64,000 nt of DNA from Rhodamnia argentea (lineage: Eukaryota > Streptophyta > Magnoliopsida > Myrtales > Myrtaceae): assembly GCF_020921035.1 (NCBI RefSeq), contig NC_063156.1, positions 9,622,501 through 9,686,500 of the forward strand, in the 5' to 3' direction. Each line of letters starts with the position of its first letter. Position 1 is the stretch's first letter. Shown in pieces: positions 48,560 through 59,758 of this stretch. The notes beneath the pieces are model-generated. The model made no database searches, was not told the DNA's origin, and was given only the letters and a program-made list of their open reading frames with translations. The position numbers were made by a program, and so were the translations under genes.

Positions 48560-51258
48560 CAACCGTCTTCAAAAGATCACGAGGGGTATAAGAACGGTTT
48601 TCTCCAAACATATTCTTTGCGCATACATGATAAAATTTTTTCAACATTATAAATTTTCTCAAAAAAATATTTTTTGAAAAAAAAATTGATTTTTGTTTTG
48701 CAACAGGAGGGGTTGTCGTGGACCGAATAACCACCTTGCTAGAAATATTTTTTGTTTTTAAAAGAAAAGGGGATTGGACCTCTTCCGATAGGAAAATATC
48801 TTTTCTTAAGGATTTTTGTAAATCCTTAAGGATATCCTTGGGAAGTGTCGTAGCCAGCTGGGATGTAGGTATTAATGGTGATTGATGGCCGGGATATATT
48901 GAAGGTGAAGGCAATATCAAAGGTTTTTCCGGAGTTTGGGATGCCTCAAGCCAGCTACGAATAGGGGTGAGCTTCTCCCTGAGTTATTGAAGTTTCTGGC
49001 TGGGCAACAGTTTTGCCCTTGCCTTTGTCTTTCTTTGGTAGCATGGTGTACAATGTTTTCCCTATAAAACTTCTCGTGTGAGAAAATCTGGTAATGAATT
49101 AGAAATACCATTTATAAATTTAATATCAAAATCAAATACATATAATATGGTTTGCCATCTGGCAAAAATCTGTTTTGATGCAATTTTGACTCCTCATAGA
49201 TCTCCTCATAGATATACATATACATATATATATATATGTATATCATCGCATGATTCTATGTATGTACCCTGTCCACTTTAATATATCAATGTACGGGCAT
49301 GTCTTTCGATGGTCAATAGTTTTTATCTCGGTTGTTTTGTGATGTTAGGTTTCTAAAGGTCTAGGCTTAAGTAGTTTCCAGAGACGCCATGTATGTACAC
49401 ACATGGTTTGACAACTTCTAGGGAGAGTAAATTATGCTTCGAGTGCTTGGTCGGGATTTTTTTTTTCTATCACATCACTAACTCTCGTCTCTTTAACTTT
49501 TGAGTGCGGATATCGAACCCCTCAATCTCTTTACCAGTAGAGCTGTATGCCTATTGGCTTAGTCGGGAATTGAACTTTTGAGCAAATCTACACTGGGGGG
49601 ACCTCATATCCGGTTAAGCAATTCAGCTGGTCATGGTTATGGGCAAGAAGACATCTTCCTAGGTCAACCCTAGACCTGTCCAAAACAAACTCGGGCCCGG
49701 TATCCTGGCCAAAACCGCCTTGAAAAATAGGGTGGGGTTGGACCTTGTCCTTCAACCCCAAGGAAATTCAGTGGACCTGATCCTATACTTGGTTTCACTG
49801 GTAAGGCTAAGCATGGGAATGGATATTTTTATCTCCTTCTTCTTCTTTTCGCTCAAATCATAATTGAAATGTTGAAATAGTAAAAATTTACACACTGTCC
49901 AGTCTTGCTAGTCGGGATACAGGTAATATCTTGAATAAGCGTGTCTATTCTATTAGAGGTGAGCAAAAAGAACCGATCGGACCGGAAGCGCTCGGGATCG
50001 AACATCGGTATGTTCCGTCCGGCTCCCAAGGGCATCGGTCCGGTTTTCGGTTCCATAAAACTAGACTCGATAATTGTTAGTCCCGTTTCGGGGGTGGAAC
50101 CACCCACTCTAATCGAACTGGCTATTTTTTCATTTTAACTTTATTAATTAAAAATATTTTTAAAAAACCATTTAAACTTTTATTTAATGAGGGAATGAGG
50201 GGTAGTTCAATACATTTAGATTGTAAATATGTGTTTCAAGCATATGCAATCGGTTTCACTGGACCGGGTCAGTCGGTCTAGGATCCTAGATTAAATGGGT
50301 TAGATCAAAATGACTTGAACATAGGAAGATTGAGTTGGACATCAAATCAACATGCTCTTGAAAAATTGAATGCAAGTGCTTTGGTCATATAAAAAGGAAG
50401 GTTGGGCATAAAGAATGATTAAAAGCAAAGACTCTGAGGGAAGTCCACTTTGACTGCGGCTCGTTATAATTTTTTTTAAAAAAAATCCTTTTTCTAGAGT
50501 TAACAAGTAAGTAATAAAAATAATTATTTTTAAAAAAATAATTTTCGAACCATTCATTTTTTACGAAATAAATATACAATCCAACTTCATGTTGAAGTAT
50601 ATGATCACAATCAAACAAAGAACGTATAATTTTTATTCCCATCACTCTCTTTCGACCATTTTCTTTTTGGGGTAACTCGGTAAAAAATTTCGGACCGGCG
50701 TTGCCATGTCAATTTACTCCAATTAACACATTTACCTTCGACACAAATCTACCCTCGTTTAGCAATCCCGCAAGAAATATCACCTTAAAATGCATAGGTG
50801 TTCATGCGCGCGCAAAGTCCAAGACGGATCTGACGTGGAGAATGACCGATCCAACGTGAAAAATTCTCGCTGCGGATCGTGACAGAAGGATAGATTTGGG
50901 TCCGAATTAGGCGTCTGAGAATTTTTGCGAGACGAGGGCTTAATTTGAAAGTAATTAATTTGCGTTCTCGTCCGCCCGAGGGGCAATAGGAAAGATTCTT
51001 TCTTTTCTTACGGATCGAGTGGACAACGAGATCCGCATCACCGAGGTGATGCAACAGAGCAGCAAAGTGAAAAACTTTTGCTTCGACTCCCACTCCCGGC
51101 CTCGCCCCGCATGCCGATTCCACTTTCGCTTGCCCCTTTTCCCCATCTCCCTCTCCCCGAGCCCTAAACCCGCGTACCCAATGCGGTGACCGTGCGAGGA
51201 AACCCGAGCAAAATCCCCGATCGCCCGCCACCTGCTCGACGAAAATTCGCCGGCGGAA
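46180..51258. other. Gene-poor DNA between MYB60 and presenilin
   Basis: Mostly AT-rich sequence. (TA)n runs lie at 48529-48555 and near 49218-49238, and a T-run at 48331-48348. On the minus strand 48470-49110 two overlapping frames with readable Pro/Ser-rich and basic stretches look like a decayed coding segment needing a frameshift. I cannot assign it. A 'gaaccgatcggaccgg'-type repeat begins near 49955. The last about 200 bases are GC-rich and are probably the presenilin leader and promoter. Confidence 0.4.
49495..49575 (-). mobile_element. Possible SINE/tRNA-like relic
   Basis: On the minus strand an A-box-like CAGCTCTACTGGTAAAG is followed closely by a B-box-like GGGGTTCGATATCC. The spacing is shorter than in a real tRNA gene. 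Weak evidence. Confidence 0.3.
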
Positions 51259-52635
51259 ATGGAGTCGAGCATACTCGACTCGATCGGCGGGGAGATCATC
51301 GGCGTGATGTCCCCGGTCTCAATCTGCATGTTCCTCGTGGTCCTCTTGGTCTACGCTCTTTCCCCCTCCAACCCTTTCTCGGCCCCTGCGTCCTCGGCCC
51401 CGATTCGCACCGCCGCGAACCTCGTGTACGTCGAGAACCCGTCGGACTCCGTCGGACAGAAGCTCGAAGGGGCGCTCCTCAATGCGTTGGTGTTCGTCGT
51501 CCTCATCGCGCTGGTCACTTTCCTCCTTGTGGTGCTTTACTACTACAAGTTCACCAGATTCCTCAAGTATTACATGAACTTCTCTGCCTTCTCCGTGCTG
51601 GCCACGATGGGGGGCTCGATCTTTCTGTCGATCATTCAGCATTTCTCGATCCCGGTTGATTCGATCACTTGTTTCTTGTTGCTATTGAATTTCACGGTCG
51701 TGGGTGTATTGTCTGTGTTCGGTGGGGGGATACCCATATTCTTGAGACAGTGTTATATGGTTTGTTTGGGGATTATTGTGGCTGTTTGGTTTTCGAAATT
51801 GCCTGAATGGACGACTTGGGTCTTGCTTGTGGCTTTGGCGGTGTATGATTTGGTGGCTGTTTTGGCCCCGGGTGGGCCGCTTAAGATACTGGTTGAATTG
51901 GCCTCCAGCAGGGATGAAGAACTCCCTGCTCTGATTTATGAGGCTCGTCCGATTGCACCTCAAAGTGGTGGTGACCGGGGGTCGAGTTTGGGCCTTTTGG
52001 TTGCTGGCGTATCAGATTCAGGGTCAGTGGAGATGCAATCTGTTTCTAGAGACAACCCTAGGAGGAATGAGACTGCCAGCAACCATGGTGACGATGGCAT
52101 TCGTAGTTCGAGGAGCGATGAAGGTGGGAATAGTCGGGATGAAGGGGAAACCTCCCCATTGGTGAGTAATTTCCGGGATAGGGACTCGTCGAGCAGCAGA
52201 TCATCGGAGTTCTCGGTGGTGAATATCACGCCTAACAGAGGGGGACAGTTTGGAAATAGGGAGTCGGAGATTGAGGAAGAAATGTCCCCGCTGGTTGAAA
52301 TGCTGGCTTTAGGGAGTGGGAGAGAGCGGGAAAGGAGAGATGATGGGGAGAATGATCGCAGTTCTGGTAGAGGAATTAGACTTGGTCTTGGAGATTTCGT
52401 GTTTTACAGTGTTCTGGTGGGTAGAGCTGCAATGTATGATTTGATGACAGTCTATGCTTGTTACCTTGCAATTGTTTCGGGACTTGGGTGCACCCTTATA
52501 TTGTTGTCTGTGCGCCGCCGAGCTCTGCCTGCCCTTCCCATATCCATCACATTGGGTGTCATGTTTTACTTCTTGACTCGATTATTAATGGAACCCTTTG
52601 TTGTTGGTGTAGCTACGAATTTAATGATGTTCTAA
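51259..52635 (+). CDS. PS1: Presenilin, catalytic subunit of gamma-secretase (intronless)
   Basis: Intramembrane aspartyl protease of the gamma-secretase complex; in plants it resides in endomembranes and its substrates are unclear. One open frame of 458 aa, no introns. Hydrophobic segments lie near 14-35, 70-95, 105-128, 134-158, 163-179, 186-204, 379-395, 397-417 and 425-450. Catalytic Asp197 is in AVYDLVAVL (TM6) and catalytic Asp379 in GLGDFVFYSVLVG (TM7). The PALP motif is at 424-427. Between the two aspartates lies a hydrophilic Ser/Arg/Glu-rich loop (about 206-370), as usual for plant presenilins. The ATG at 51259 is the first in frame and is followed by the expected MESSILDSIGGEI opening. 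The first 300 bases are clearly more GC-rich than the rest. The likely Arabidopsis counterpart is At1g08700. Confidence 0.96.
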   Translation: MESSILDSIGGEIIGVMSPVSICMFLVVLLVYALSPSNPFSAPASSAPIRTAANLVYVENPSDSVGQKLEGALLNALVFVVLIALVTFLLVVLYYYKFTRFLKYYMNFSAFSVLATMGGSIFLSIIQHFSIPVDSITCFLLLLNFTVVGVLSVFGGGIPIFLRQCYMVCLGIIVAVWFSKLPEWTTWVLLVALAVYDLVAVLAPGGPLKILVELASSRDEELPALIYEARPIAPQSGGDRGSSLGLLVAGVSDSGSVEMQSVSRDNPRRNETASNHGDDGIRSSRSDEGGNSRDEGETSPLVSNFRDRDSSSSRSSEFSVVNITPNRGGQFGNRESEIEEEMSPLVEMLALGSGRERERRDDGENDRSSGRGIRLGLGDFVFYSVLVGRAAMYDLMTVYACYLAIVSGLGCTLILLSVRRRALPALPISITLGVMFYFLTRLLMEPFVVGVATNLMMF

Positions 52636-54751
52636 TTGTCAATTTTTCATGAGAGAGAAGACGGGGAGACACTTACATTGTTTTAGGACATCACTGATTT
52701 TTGTGGTCTTGGCATCCATGTACACAGCTGTGGAATCCCCCATAGAAATATCACTCTTTTTCATGTAACTTTCTGGATGTCCAGGCCCAGTAATGAGACT
52801 TTCTCAGGAAACATGGTAATGAATCTTTTGCAATATCCTACTCCCTGCTTTTTGTTTCTCGTTGTTTGTAAATTATGTTCTAGATTTCGTTATGTTTGAG
52901 CAAATTCATAATGTCATCTTTTGATTCAACCCTGCAGTAAATCTAGTATGATTCAAAAGATGGCAGTATTATCCTTTCAGTTCACCTTTGATCTTTTGTG
53001 CCATTGAACAAGCGTTAATCATTGAATTAATGGAAGAAAATAATATGAAATATGAATTTCTAGGTTAGAAACAATTCTAAAAGTAGGATGAATAGATCAT
53101 ATTTCACTCCTTCCTTGGTGTGTTTGTGCTCGTAATTTTGCTTGCTCTTAAATCATAATGCTTAGGGTGTTAGTAGCAAGCATGATCCATTGTACTCTCT
53201 ACTAATTGTTTATTCTTTTTGGCATGTTCTGTAATGACATGAGTTGATGTTTTAGCAGAAGATTGATATTAATCTTCCTAAACACTTTTAATATGCATTA
53301 GTTATTTATCAGTGTTTTGTTATTGATATTGTCTTCATTATGTCTTCTAGTGTTTTGATAATGGTAGCAACAGATATTTAGCAATCCAATTGCTCCTTTT
53401 ATCATAGTTGTCATATTTCCATGCAAGTGAAGTATGGACTGAAACTTTTGCCATATAAGATGAATGAGTTATTGACAGTCTGTGCTCGCGAAGCGAACAA
53501 GGGACAAGCCCGTGGGTAAAAGAAGGAGATTCATGTGATAGGTTTCACGTGTATGCATGTGCATTTACCTGCCTTCTTCTCAGGTCAGTGTGCGCACTTA
53601 GTGTGTACTTTGTGCGAATGGAACCTGGTCAATGTCTTTACTTGTGCAGTAGGTCCGTCTGTGTTGATATCAACAGCCGCAACAGGCAGTAGCAGCTGCT
53701 CTACAGCTTCAGTTTTCTTGTGTCTAATGACCACCCATTCACCATCTGTGTGGTCTAGTCCAAATGAGAGATATGGGCAAAGAAGAAACCAGGACAGTGT
53801 AGATGTTGAAAATTTGCATGGCTGATGGATTTGACCATTGAATTTTAGAAGCTCTGGGAAACGTTTGTCTCCATTTCTTTCTGGTTTGGTTGTGCACAAC
53901 CTGACTGCAGAAATAGGCCTCACGTTCGCGGGCAGACCTGAGTTGTCTCTGGCTGACAATTGTGTTTGTAGTGTAAAGGCAAATGGATCTGTGGAGGATG
54001 AGAACGCTTTGCTTCGCTACTCTCAGTTGTTTCACCATGAAAGCACTTTGTTCTAGTCGAAAAGTTACAGAAAACCCCAACACTGTCCGCTTGAGTGCTG
54101 GGGATATATTTGTAACGCAACCTTTTCAAATCTTTTCCGGCGCCTTAACCCCGTCTTCTTGATCAACTCATTCGATGTGATGGTGGATAGATTGAGAGAG
54201 ATTGGAAAGGGGATCTTTGAGCATAGCGTTTTCTCATCCATGAAGATGACAGTTTTGAGTCTACTCTATCGAGTGGCAACACCTGCAGCATCTTTTGCTT
54301 TGCTGGCGTCCGAGTGTTTGGATCAGGTAATGCTGTCGGAGTCCCTGAGTCCCTGGAGTCTTCAACAATGTGAAAGACGTGTACTTTTGAGCTTTAGATT
54401 CATCTTTGTGGTCGAGGTTTTCCCGCTTTTGCGGCGAGAGTCATCTCGTTCATGTGACGAGCTATAGTTGGCTGGATTGCGCTCATCTTGGAAATTGGCA
54501 GCTCGCGTAGTCATGATCATGAGTTTGTCGTACTTCTCGTGGCTTGTCCTGAATTTGCACTTGTTGTAACCGTTTCTCATTCGCTAGCCAAACGCTGTCG
54601 CCGTAAGACATTAACCTCACAAATTTGTCGTCAACGATACAAGTTGACCGACATTTGGTTAAGGTTGCAATTGATGAAATTCGGGGTGAGCATAATTCTA
54701 GAATAGAATTAGAAACCGGGGCTCCAAAAATTGGAAAATCGACTCTGACGG
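52636..54751. other. Intergenic DNA downstream of presenilin
   Basis: The presenilin 3' UTR lies at the start. No further gene is supported. The frames at 53535-53959 and 54159-54467 are unassigned and lack consistent structure. Confidence 0.45.
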
Positions 54752-55362
54752 ATAGGGGTGAGCATGGTTACAGGGTAAAACCGAGAACCTAGAACCGGAA
54801 TTTGTAGGATCCGATTTGGTTTTAGGTTCTAAGATATGTATGGTAGGTTTCCGGGTTCCAAAATTGTGGAACTTGTTCCAACGGGTAGGTTCCAAGTTCC
54901 ACTACCTAGAACCTAGATCCTAGATTTTGAAATAATTTTTTATATTTTTCTTAGTATATATTTTTGCACGATCCTACAATGTTTTATGGCGTCCGATGAT
55001 GAATGTATAATCCGGAGCCAAACAAACTTTTAGGTTTTAGGATCTAAAAAATGATAAACGTGTTCTAATGGATTGGTTTCGGGTTCTAAATATAATATGT
55101 ACGAAACCTAAAACCACTCACCTCTACTTTCTCTTAGATGTTGTAGCATTCACTCTTATTTTTCTTAACTAAAAATGAAAAAAATAAATAAAATAAAAGA
55201 AATTGTTAGGTTCTCGAGTACCTTGGAATCGACCTTATCCAGGTTTCAAAGTATGACGGATACGTTCCAGGTTCCAGGTTCCAAAAAATGAGGAATCTGT
55301 GTCGTCGGGTAGGTTAGGTTCTAGGTGGAACCTGTAAGGAAGCTGAAACCGCTCACCCCTAT
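54752..55362. mobile_element. Non-autonomous element with 12-bp perfect inverted ends
   Basis: Begins ATAGGGGTGAGC (54752) and ends GCTCACCCCTAT (55362), exact reverse complements. The body is made of short 'ggttcc/aaccta/gaacc' units and carries a 'gtccgatgatgaatgtataa' block shared with the repeat at 4.0-4.56 kb. No clean target duplication is seen, so it is old or the ends are imprecise. It lies directly upstream of SKIP24 and may form part of its promoter. Confidence 0.55.
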
Positions 55363-55483
55363 TGCGACGACATTGAAATCGCTCATCCTAGAGGAAATGT
55401 GATGGAGCACAGTGCCGGTTATTTCTGTTCTAGAGGCCCGTTACCGGGTGAATGGAGTCGGTCCAGAGCCCAAGTCCAAGAGC

Positions 55484-55540
55484 TTCCTCCTCCTCCTCCT
55501 CCTCCTCCTCCTCCTCTTCTTCTTCTTCTTCTTCTTCTAG
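55484..55540 (+). repeat. (TCC)n(TCT)n microsatellite in the SKIP24 leader
   Basis: Imperfect TCC then TCT repeat between an upstream in-frame ATG (55452) and the preferred start (55584). If the upstream ATG is used it encodes a run of about 19 Ser. Confidence 0.9.
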
Positions 55541-55583
55541 TTTCGTTCTCTGGTCGACCGCGACGGACGCTTCCGAAGGAAAA

Positions 55584-56867
55584 ATGGCGGCTTTTCTACC
55601 GGATGAGTTGTGGAGGCACATCCTCGAGGTTGGCGTCAAAAGCCCCACGAAATCGTTGAGCTACAAAGAGCTTTGCTGCGTCTCGATCTCCTGCCGACGC
55701 CTCCGCCGACTCTCCCGGGAGGACTCTCTCTGGTCCCACCTCCTCTCCTCCGATTTCCCTCCGACCTCTCAATCATCTTCGTCCTCCGCGTCTTCTTCTT
55801 CTCCTTCGTGTAAGATCTTGTACCAAATCAGGTAGCGTTTGCGTTCTAACATGGAGGTTGCGATTCTGTTTTCCTGCTTCGGTCCGTCGGCGTTATCTTT
55901 TTCTGTTTCTTGGTGGGGGAAAGGTTCGAGAGGGACAGAGAGAAGAAGAGAGCGGCTCACAGGAGGGCCGTGATGAGGAAGGAGAGCCAAATCTCCGAGC
56001 ACCTCAGGAGGCTTCGAGACATCGAGGCTTCTCTGGCGCGAGAGACCGACAAGCTCAAGGCCTCTGCTTCTGAATTGTCGAATTTGCATAAGGTCAGGTG
56101 AGGGTTTTTCTTCTTCTTCTTCTTCTTCTTGTGGTGACGCCATTAATTGATCAGTGCTTGTATGCATGTACGCATCGTTCATGATGAGGTAGATTACAGT
56201 GATCATCGCTGGTGTGATTGATCAGGCAAGCCTCGGTGGCTTTGAATGTGTGGCAGCCTGAGGTTGTTAGGGGGAAGCAAAAGCAGATAGTATCTCAATG
56301 TGCCGTGCCTGTCGAGTCTCGAATCAGTGCGGTGGACATGGAGTTTAGGCTCTGCAAGCAACAAATTGCCATGTTGCGCAAGTCTTATGTGAGTTTTTGA
56401 GTACCCATTACTTGTAATTTGATGGATTATTTGGGAGGGGGTGGGTTTGGGGGGGAGGGATGAAATGGTCCTCCTAACTAGTCTTTTGATAGGAAGAGGA
56501 GAGGAGAAGGCTTGATGCAGCAAAGCGGGAGTTGGAGTCAATTGCGTATCATCCTTTGCGGAGTTGTGAGCGAACAAGTTCCATTTTAGGCGGCTCTAGT
56601 AGTATGAGGAAGAAGATCAAGAGATGCATAGATGTGAAAGGTTCTGGCTTCCATCTTCATGTCCTTTACTACTCATTTGATCATCAGCTACCTTTTACTG
56701 ATTTACTGTGCATAGCGGCATCGCCTATTTCTTGTTTACGTTCATCTATGTGCTTATCTTGCTTTCGAACTACATGCCTTATGTATGACCCTAGAGTTGG
56801 CCACAAAGGGAGCAGTACATTCGGGATATCTGCAGGTGAGGGTGCTTTTGGGGGCTGTGATATTTAA
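55584..56867 (+). CDS. SKIP24: F-box protein SKIP24 (3' end uncertain)
   Basis: F-box adaptor that links a target to SKP1-cullin ubiquitin ligase; found as an ASK-interacting protein in Arabidopsis. Exons: 55584-55831, 55924-56097, 56226-56388 and 56493-at least 56640. Frames join as AG|G Arg codons, then phase 0. The F-box is at residues 1 to about 50 (FLPDELWRHILEVGVKS to the SREDSLW part). Next comes a Ser-rich linker, a basic coiled-coil part (FERDREKKRAAHRRA to LSNLHKVR), the diagnostic QASVALNVWQPEVVRG, and a second helix ending in ELESIAYHPLR. The start at 55584 gives the family's M-x-LPDELW opening. An in-frame ATG at 55452 would add a Ser tract. After RKKIKRCIDVK the reading is unlike the family, so the true end may be a further exon via a GT at about 56630-56640. 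The end given is the first in-frame stop. Confidence 0.85.
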
Positions 56868-58339
56868 GCTTAAGCATAACTTGTGCTCAAAGTTGAAGCT
56901 GAGAGATTTTTCCATCCCAGATACACTTGGCTTTTTGGTTTTGGTACTTGCACTAAGCCTTGTCACTCCCTGAGGCCAATTTTGATGTTTTTAGATTTTA
57001 TGAGGTGTGAAATCTGATTAGTGGCCAAATAAATCACCGACTGGTTGGATATTAGTTGTCCTGCGTCCGAAAAACAGTATGCAGCATGGAATGCAACCCT
57101 AATCAGCCAATCTGCTTTTTGTCATGATCACATAATGACATAGCAGTATAGGTTGTCACCCCTTTAATGTGAAGCCAATATAATAATAGTTCTAATTGGG
57201 AGTCTAGTTGGAATGGGTTTGTGATAATAACTGTTGCTGCGATGGAGAAGTTAACCTCCATGATCCTCGCACTGCTTAGATTTGAGTAGACATCCAGGTG
57301 TGTGTGTAGCCTAATGAAATCAATGCCTAACTGGTTTTATAGCATGTCGACTAGTGGAAATGATCTCACATCCATGGGTTTTATTTGGGTGCTGGAATGT
57401 TGGTATGGTGAAGACTTAGATAGTACGGTCACTTGATGGATGGTAACGGTGACCTGCGCTAGCATTGGTTCAGTAGTCTCCTAACATTGCCTTTTGGAAG
57501 GGGGCGTCTGTAATAAAGTTGATTTATACATGTTTGAATCCAAAGACAGCTCTCTTGGCAAGTGGAGAAGCTAGCTAGCCCGGCAGTGTAGTAGTCTTGT
57601 TATAATATTGTCTTGTCTTTCATGAACAGTGGATCATAAGTTGGCTTAAATGAACCAGGTCAAGTCATCTGCTCAATCACTCTGCTTTTCGGTTCCTTCT
57701 TAATCAGTACACAGTATAGATGTGTGTTATAGCAGCTTAAGCTGGATCTCAGTTATAAAGATGATCGTTTTTTGGCCTACTGATGCACAAATTCTTGTTC
57801 ATGCTTGAGGTGGTATTTAAATGATGTCTCTTCTATATTAGCTCTTTTACTTCCATATGTTTCCACTTTCAGTGTTGAAGCTAGATATGTCATCCAAATC
57901 CATTTTTTTGGGTTTCTTTTCCTCATGCATGCCACTGCACTGGACATAACTCTCTTGTCATTTGGCCTAGAATGACTTGTAAACTTATTGTTCAGGTTGT
58001 GGTAAACTGGGTAAAACATCGTAAGATGATAGGGTGTTTTTAATCAGCATGCTGAGGCTCTGCAATGAGGATTTCAAGGCACTTTGGTTTGTGGCAACGA
58101 CGAGGCTACCTTGAGCCAAACTGGTAAACCTGACTGTAGGAGATGTAATCAGTCATGTTTGCATTAAGGTATCCGCGGGTTGAAATGAGAACCAATTGGA
58201 TCTGCGAAGTTGGTGAACTTTTTCCGAAGCCAGGATTGCCATAAGAATGTTGTTTGGCTCACAAAAGTGACGGCCACTCAATGAACTTTTCTCCGGGAGA
58301 AGCAAATTGAGGAAATGACTAATTCCGTTTAGTTTCACG
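56868..58339. other. Intergenic DNA between SKIP24 and AGD14, first part
   Basis: May hold a last SKIP24 exon and its 3' UTR, which I could not place. Otherwise no gene is supported. Confidence 0.4.
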
Positions 58340-58544
58340 AAAAATGATTGATTTGAAAAATATTTTCCTAAAAATAATCGCTTGTATTTCGTGAAATAAT
58401 TAGTCAATGAGAAATATCTTCATTATCCACAGAAATTTATGTTTAAGCATTACAGAGATGATTAAGATACTTTTCGATCATTCATTGCTGTTAGCGACAC
58501 AAGCGATTGTTTTTAGGAAAATATTATCAAATCATTCATTTTTC
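58340..58544. repeat. MITE-like inverted repeat with 45-bp arms
   Basis: Left arm 58340-58384 and right arm 58500-58544 are reverse complements with few mismatches; both contain 'tattttccta' or its complement and end at 'gcttg'. The loop is about 115 bases. A diverged relative is seen near 5200-5430. From 58545 to 59758 I see no gene. The end of that stretch should include the AGD14 3' UTR on the minus strand. Confidence 0.65.
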
Positions 58545-59758
58545 TTAAAATAAAATGCATCTAAAGATTGAGAAAAGTTGTAGGTTGGTATTGATATTGT
58601 GCTTCGTTATGTTTGGCAATTGGCGTCGTCTGTATTGGAGATGAGATGGTCACAATAATTCAGCAGCAGACATTCGTTGCAAGCTTCAGCGCAGCACGTG
58701 GTGAAATCGGTGGCTCGAGATAAAATTGGACATTGTCATCGTCCTTTTTAATTCTTGTTGTAGACCATCTCTTTATGTTTTTCCTTTTTTTTTTTTTTGG
58801 GTCGAACATCTCTTTTCAGTTCGATGATCCTATATGCATATTCGCTTTTTCGAGAAGGCTCGATGTTCTTTGTACAGACAATAGTCCCCATGCCTTCAAC
58901 GTCTCTTCCTTGTCAGTCTCCTTTATCCCTGGATGGCTTGCATAAAATACATTTGATGTGCGTACAATTTACACAGATTCACCCGGAAGAGAGGTCAAGA
59001 AGAGAAGCAGACGCTTAAAAAATTGATTTTTATGGTCTGATGCTACGATCTGCCCACCTACAGCTTAGAGAAAACTAACGTAGGCGCTCAAGCTAAAAGA
59101 AAGATGCTTCAACACACTCTCTATACACGTCATTTGTTCAATGGGAGAGACTCCATATTTCACTCTAATCTTCTATTTTGCTCGCGTGTCCTTGGATTCC
59201 TTTTGACTGGATGACTTAGCCTAGCTTGATTCAAAGGGATGAAAAGAAGTTGCAGTCCATCAACTGACGTCATTCAGCCGAACCACTATTGTTCGCCATC
59301 GATTCAATTGCTACCCTGCCCACATCCCGAGGCACCACGAGCATAGCGAATTAACCTGCATCACTACTCGAAAGATGTGCCTCAAACTACGGATGGGTTG
59401 GGAGACTCCGAACAACCACTGATGGTTCCGACGACATGTTGGGGGACTAGAATGTGTGCACCGAACATTCATCACAAGTCTTTGACCAAAAGGATAAATA
59501 CAAGTCAAACCAAAGGCAAAGTATACAATCCACTAGATTACCGTGACCCACAATCAACAGAATAACGAATATGGCAACAGCACTAGATTAATTTCTCGCA
59601 CAAAGGATCTCATGAACCAGCAGCCAACTGTTCTAGAATCTAAAAAAGAGAAAAGAAGGCACTAATACACATTCCTGCCTACGACAAAAACAGCTAGCTA
59701 CGAATACAAAGGATTGTGGAAAAAACTCGGTGCGGATTTAGTTCCACGGCATGGATGC

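Noticed and set aside
50785..51329. Minus-strand frames across the presenilin 5' end
   Set aside because: GC-rich antisense shadows of the presenilin leader and first codons, with no family match.
53535..53959. Open frames on both strands downstream of presenilin
   Set aside because: Overlapping frames on both strands without domains; most likely 3' UTR or intergenic sequence.
56640..56867. Extended SKIP24 C-terminus (HLHVLYYSF onwards) as real protein
   Set aside because: Unlike the family and intron-like in composition. Kept in the span only because I could not place the true last exon.
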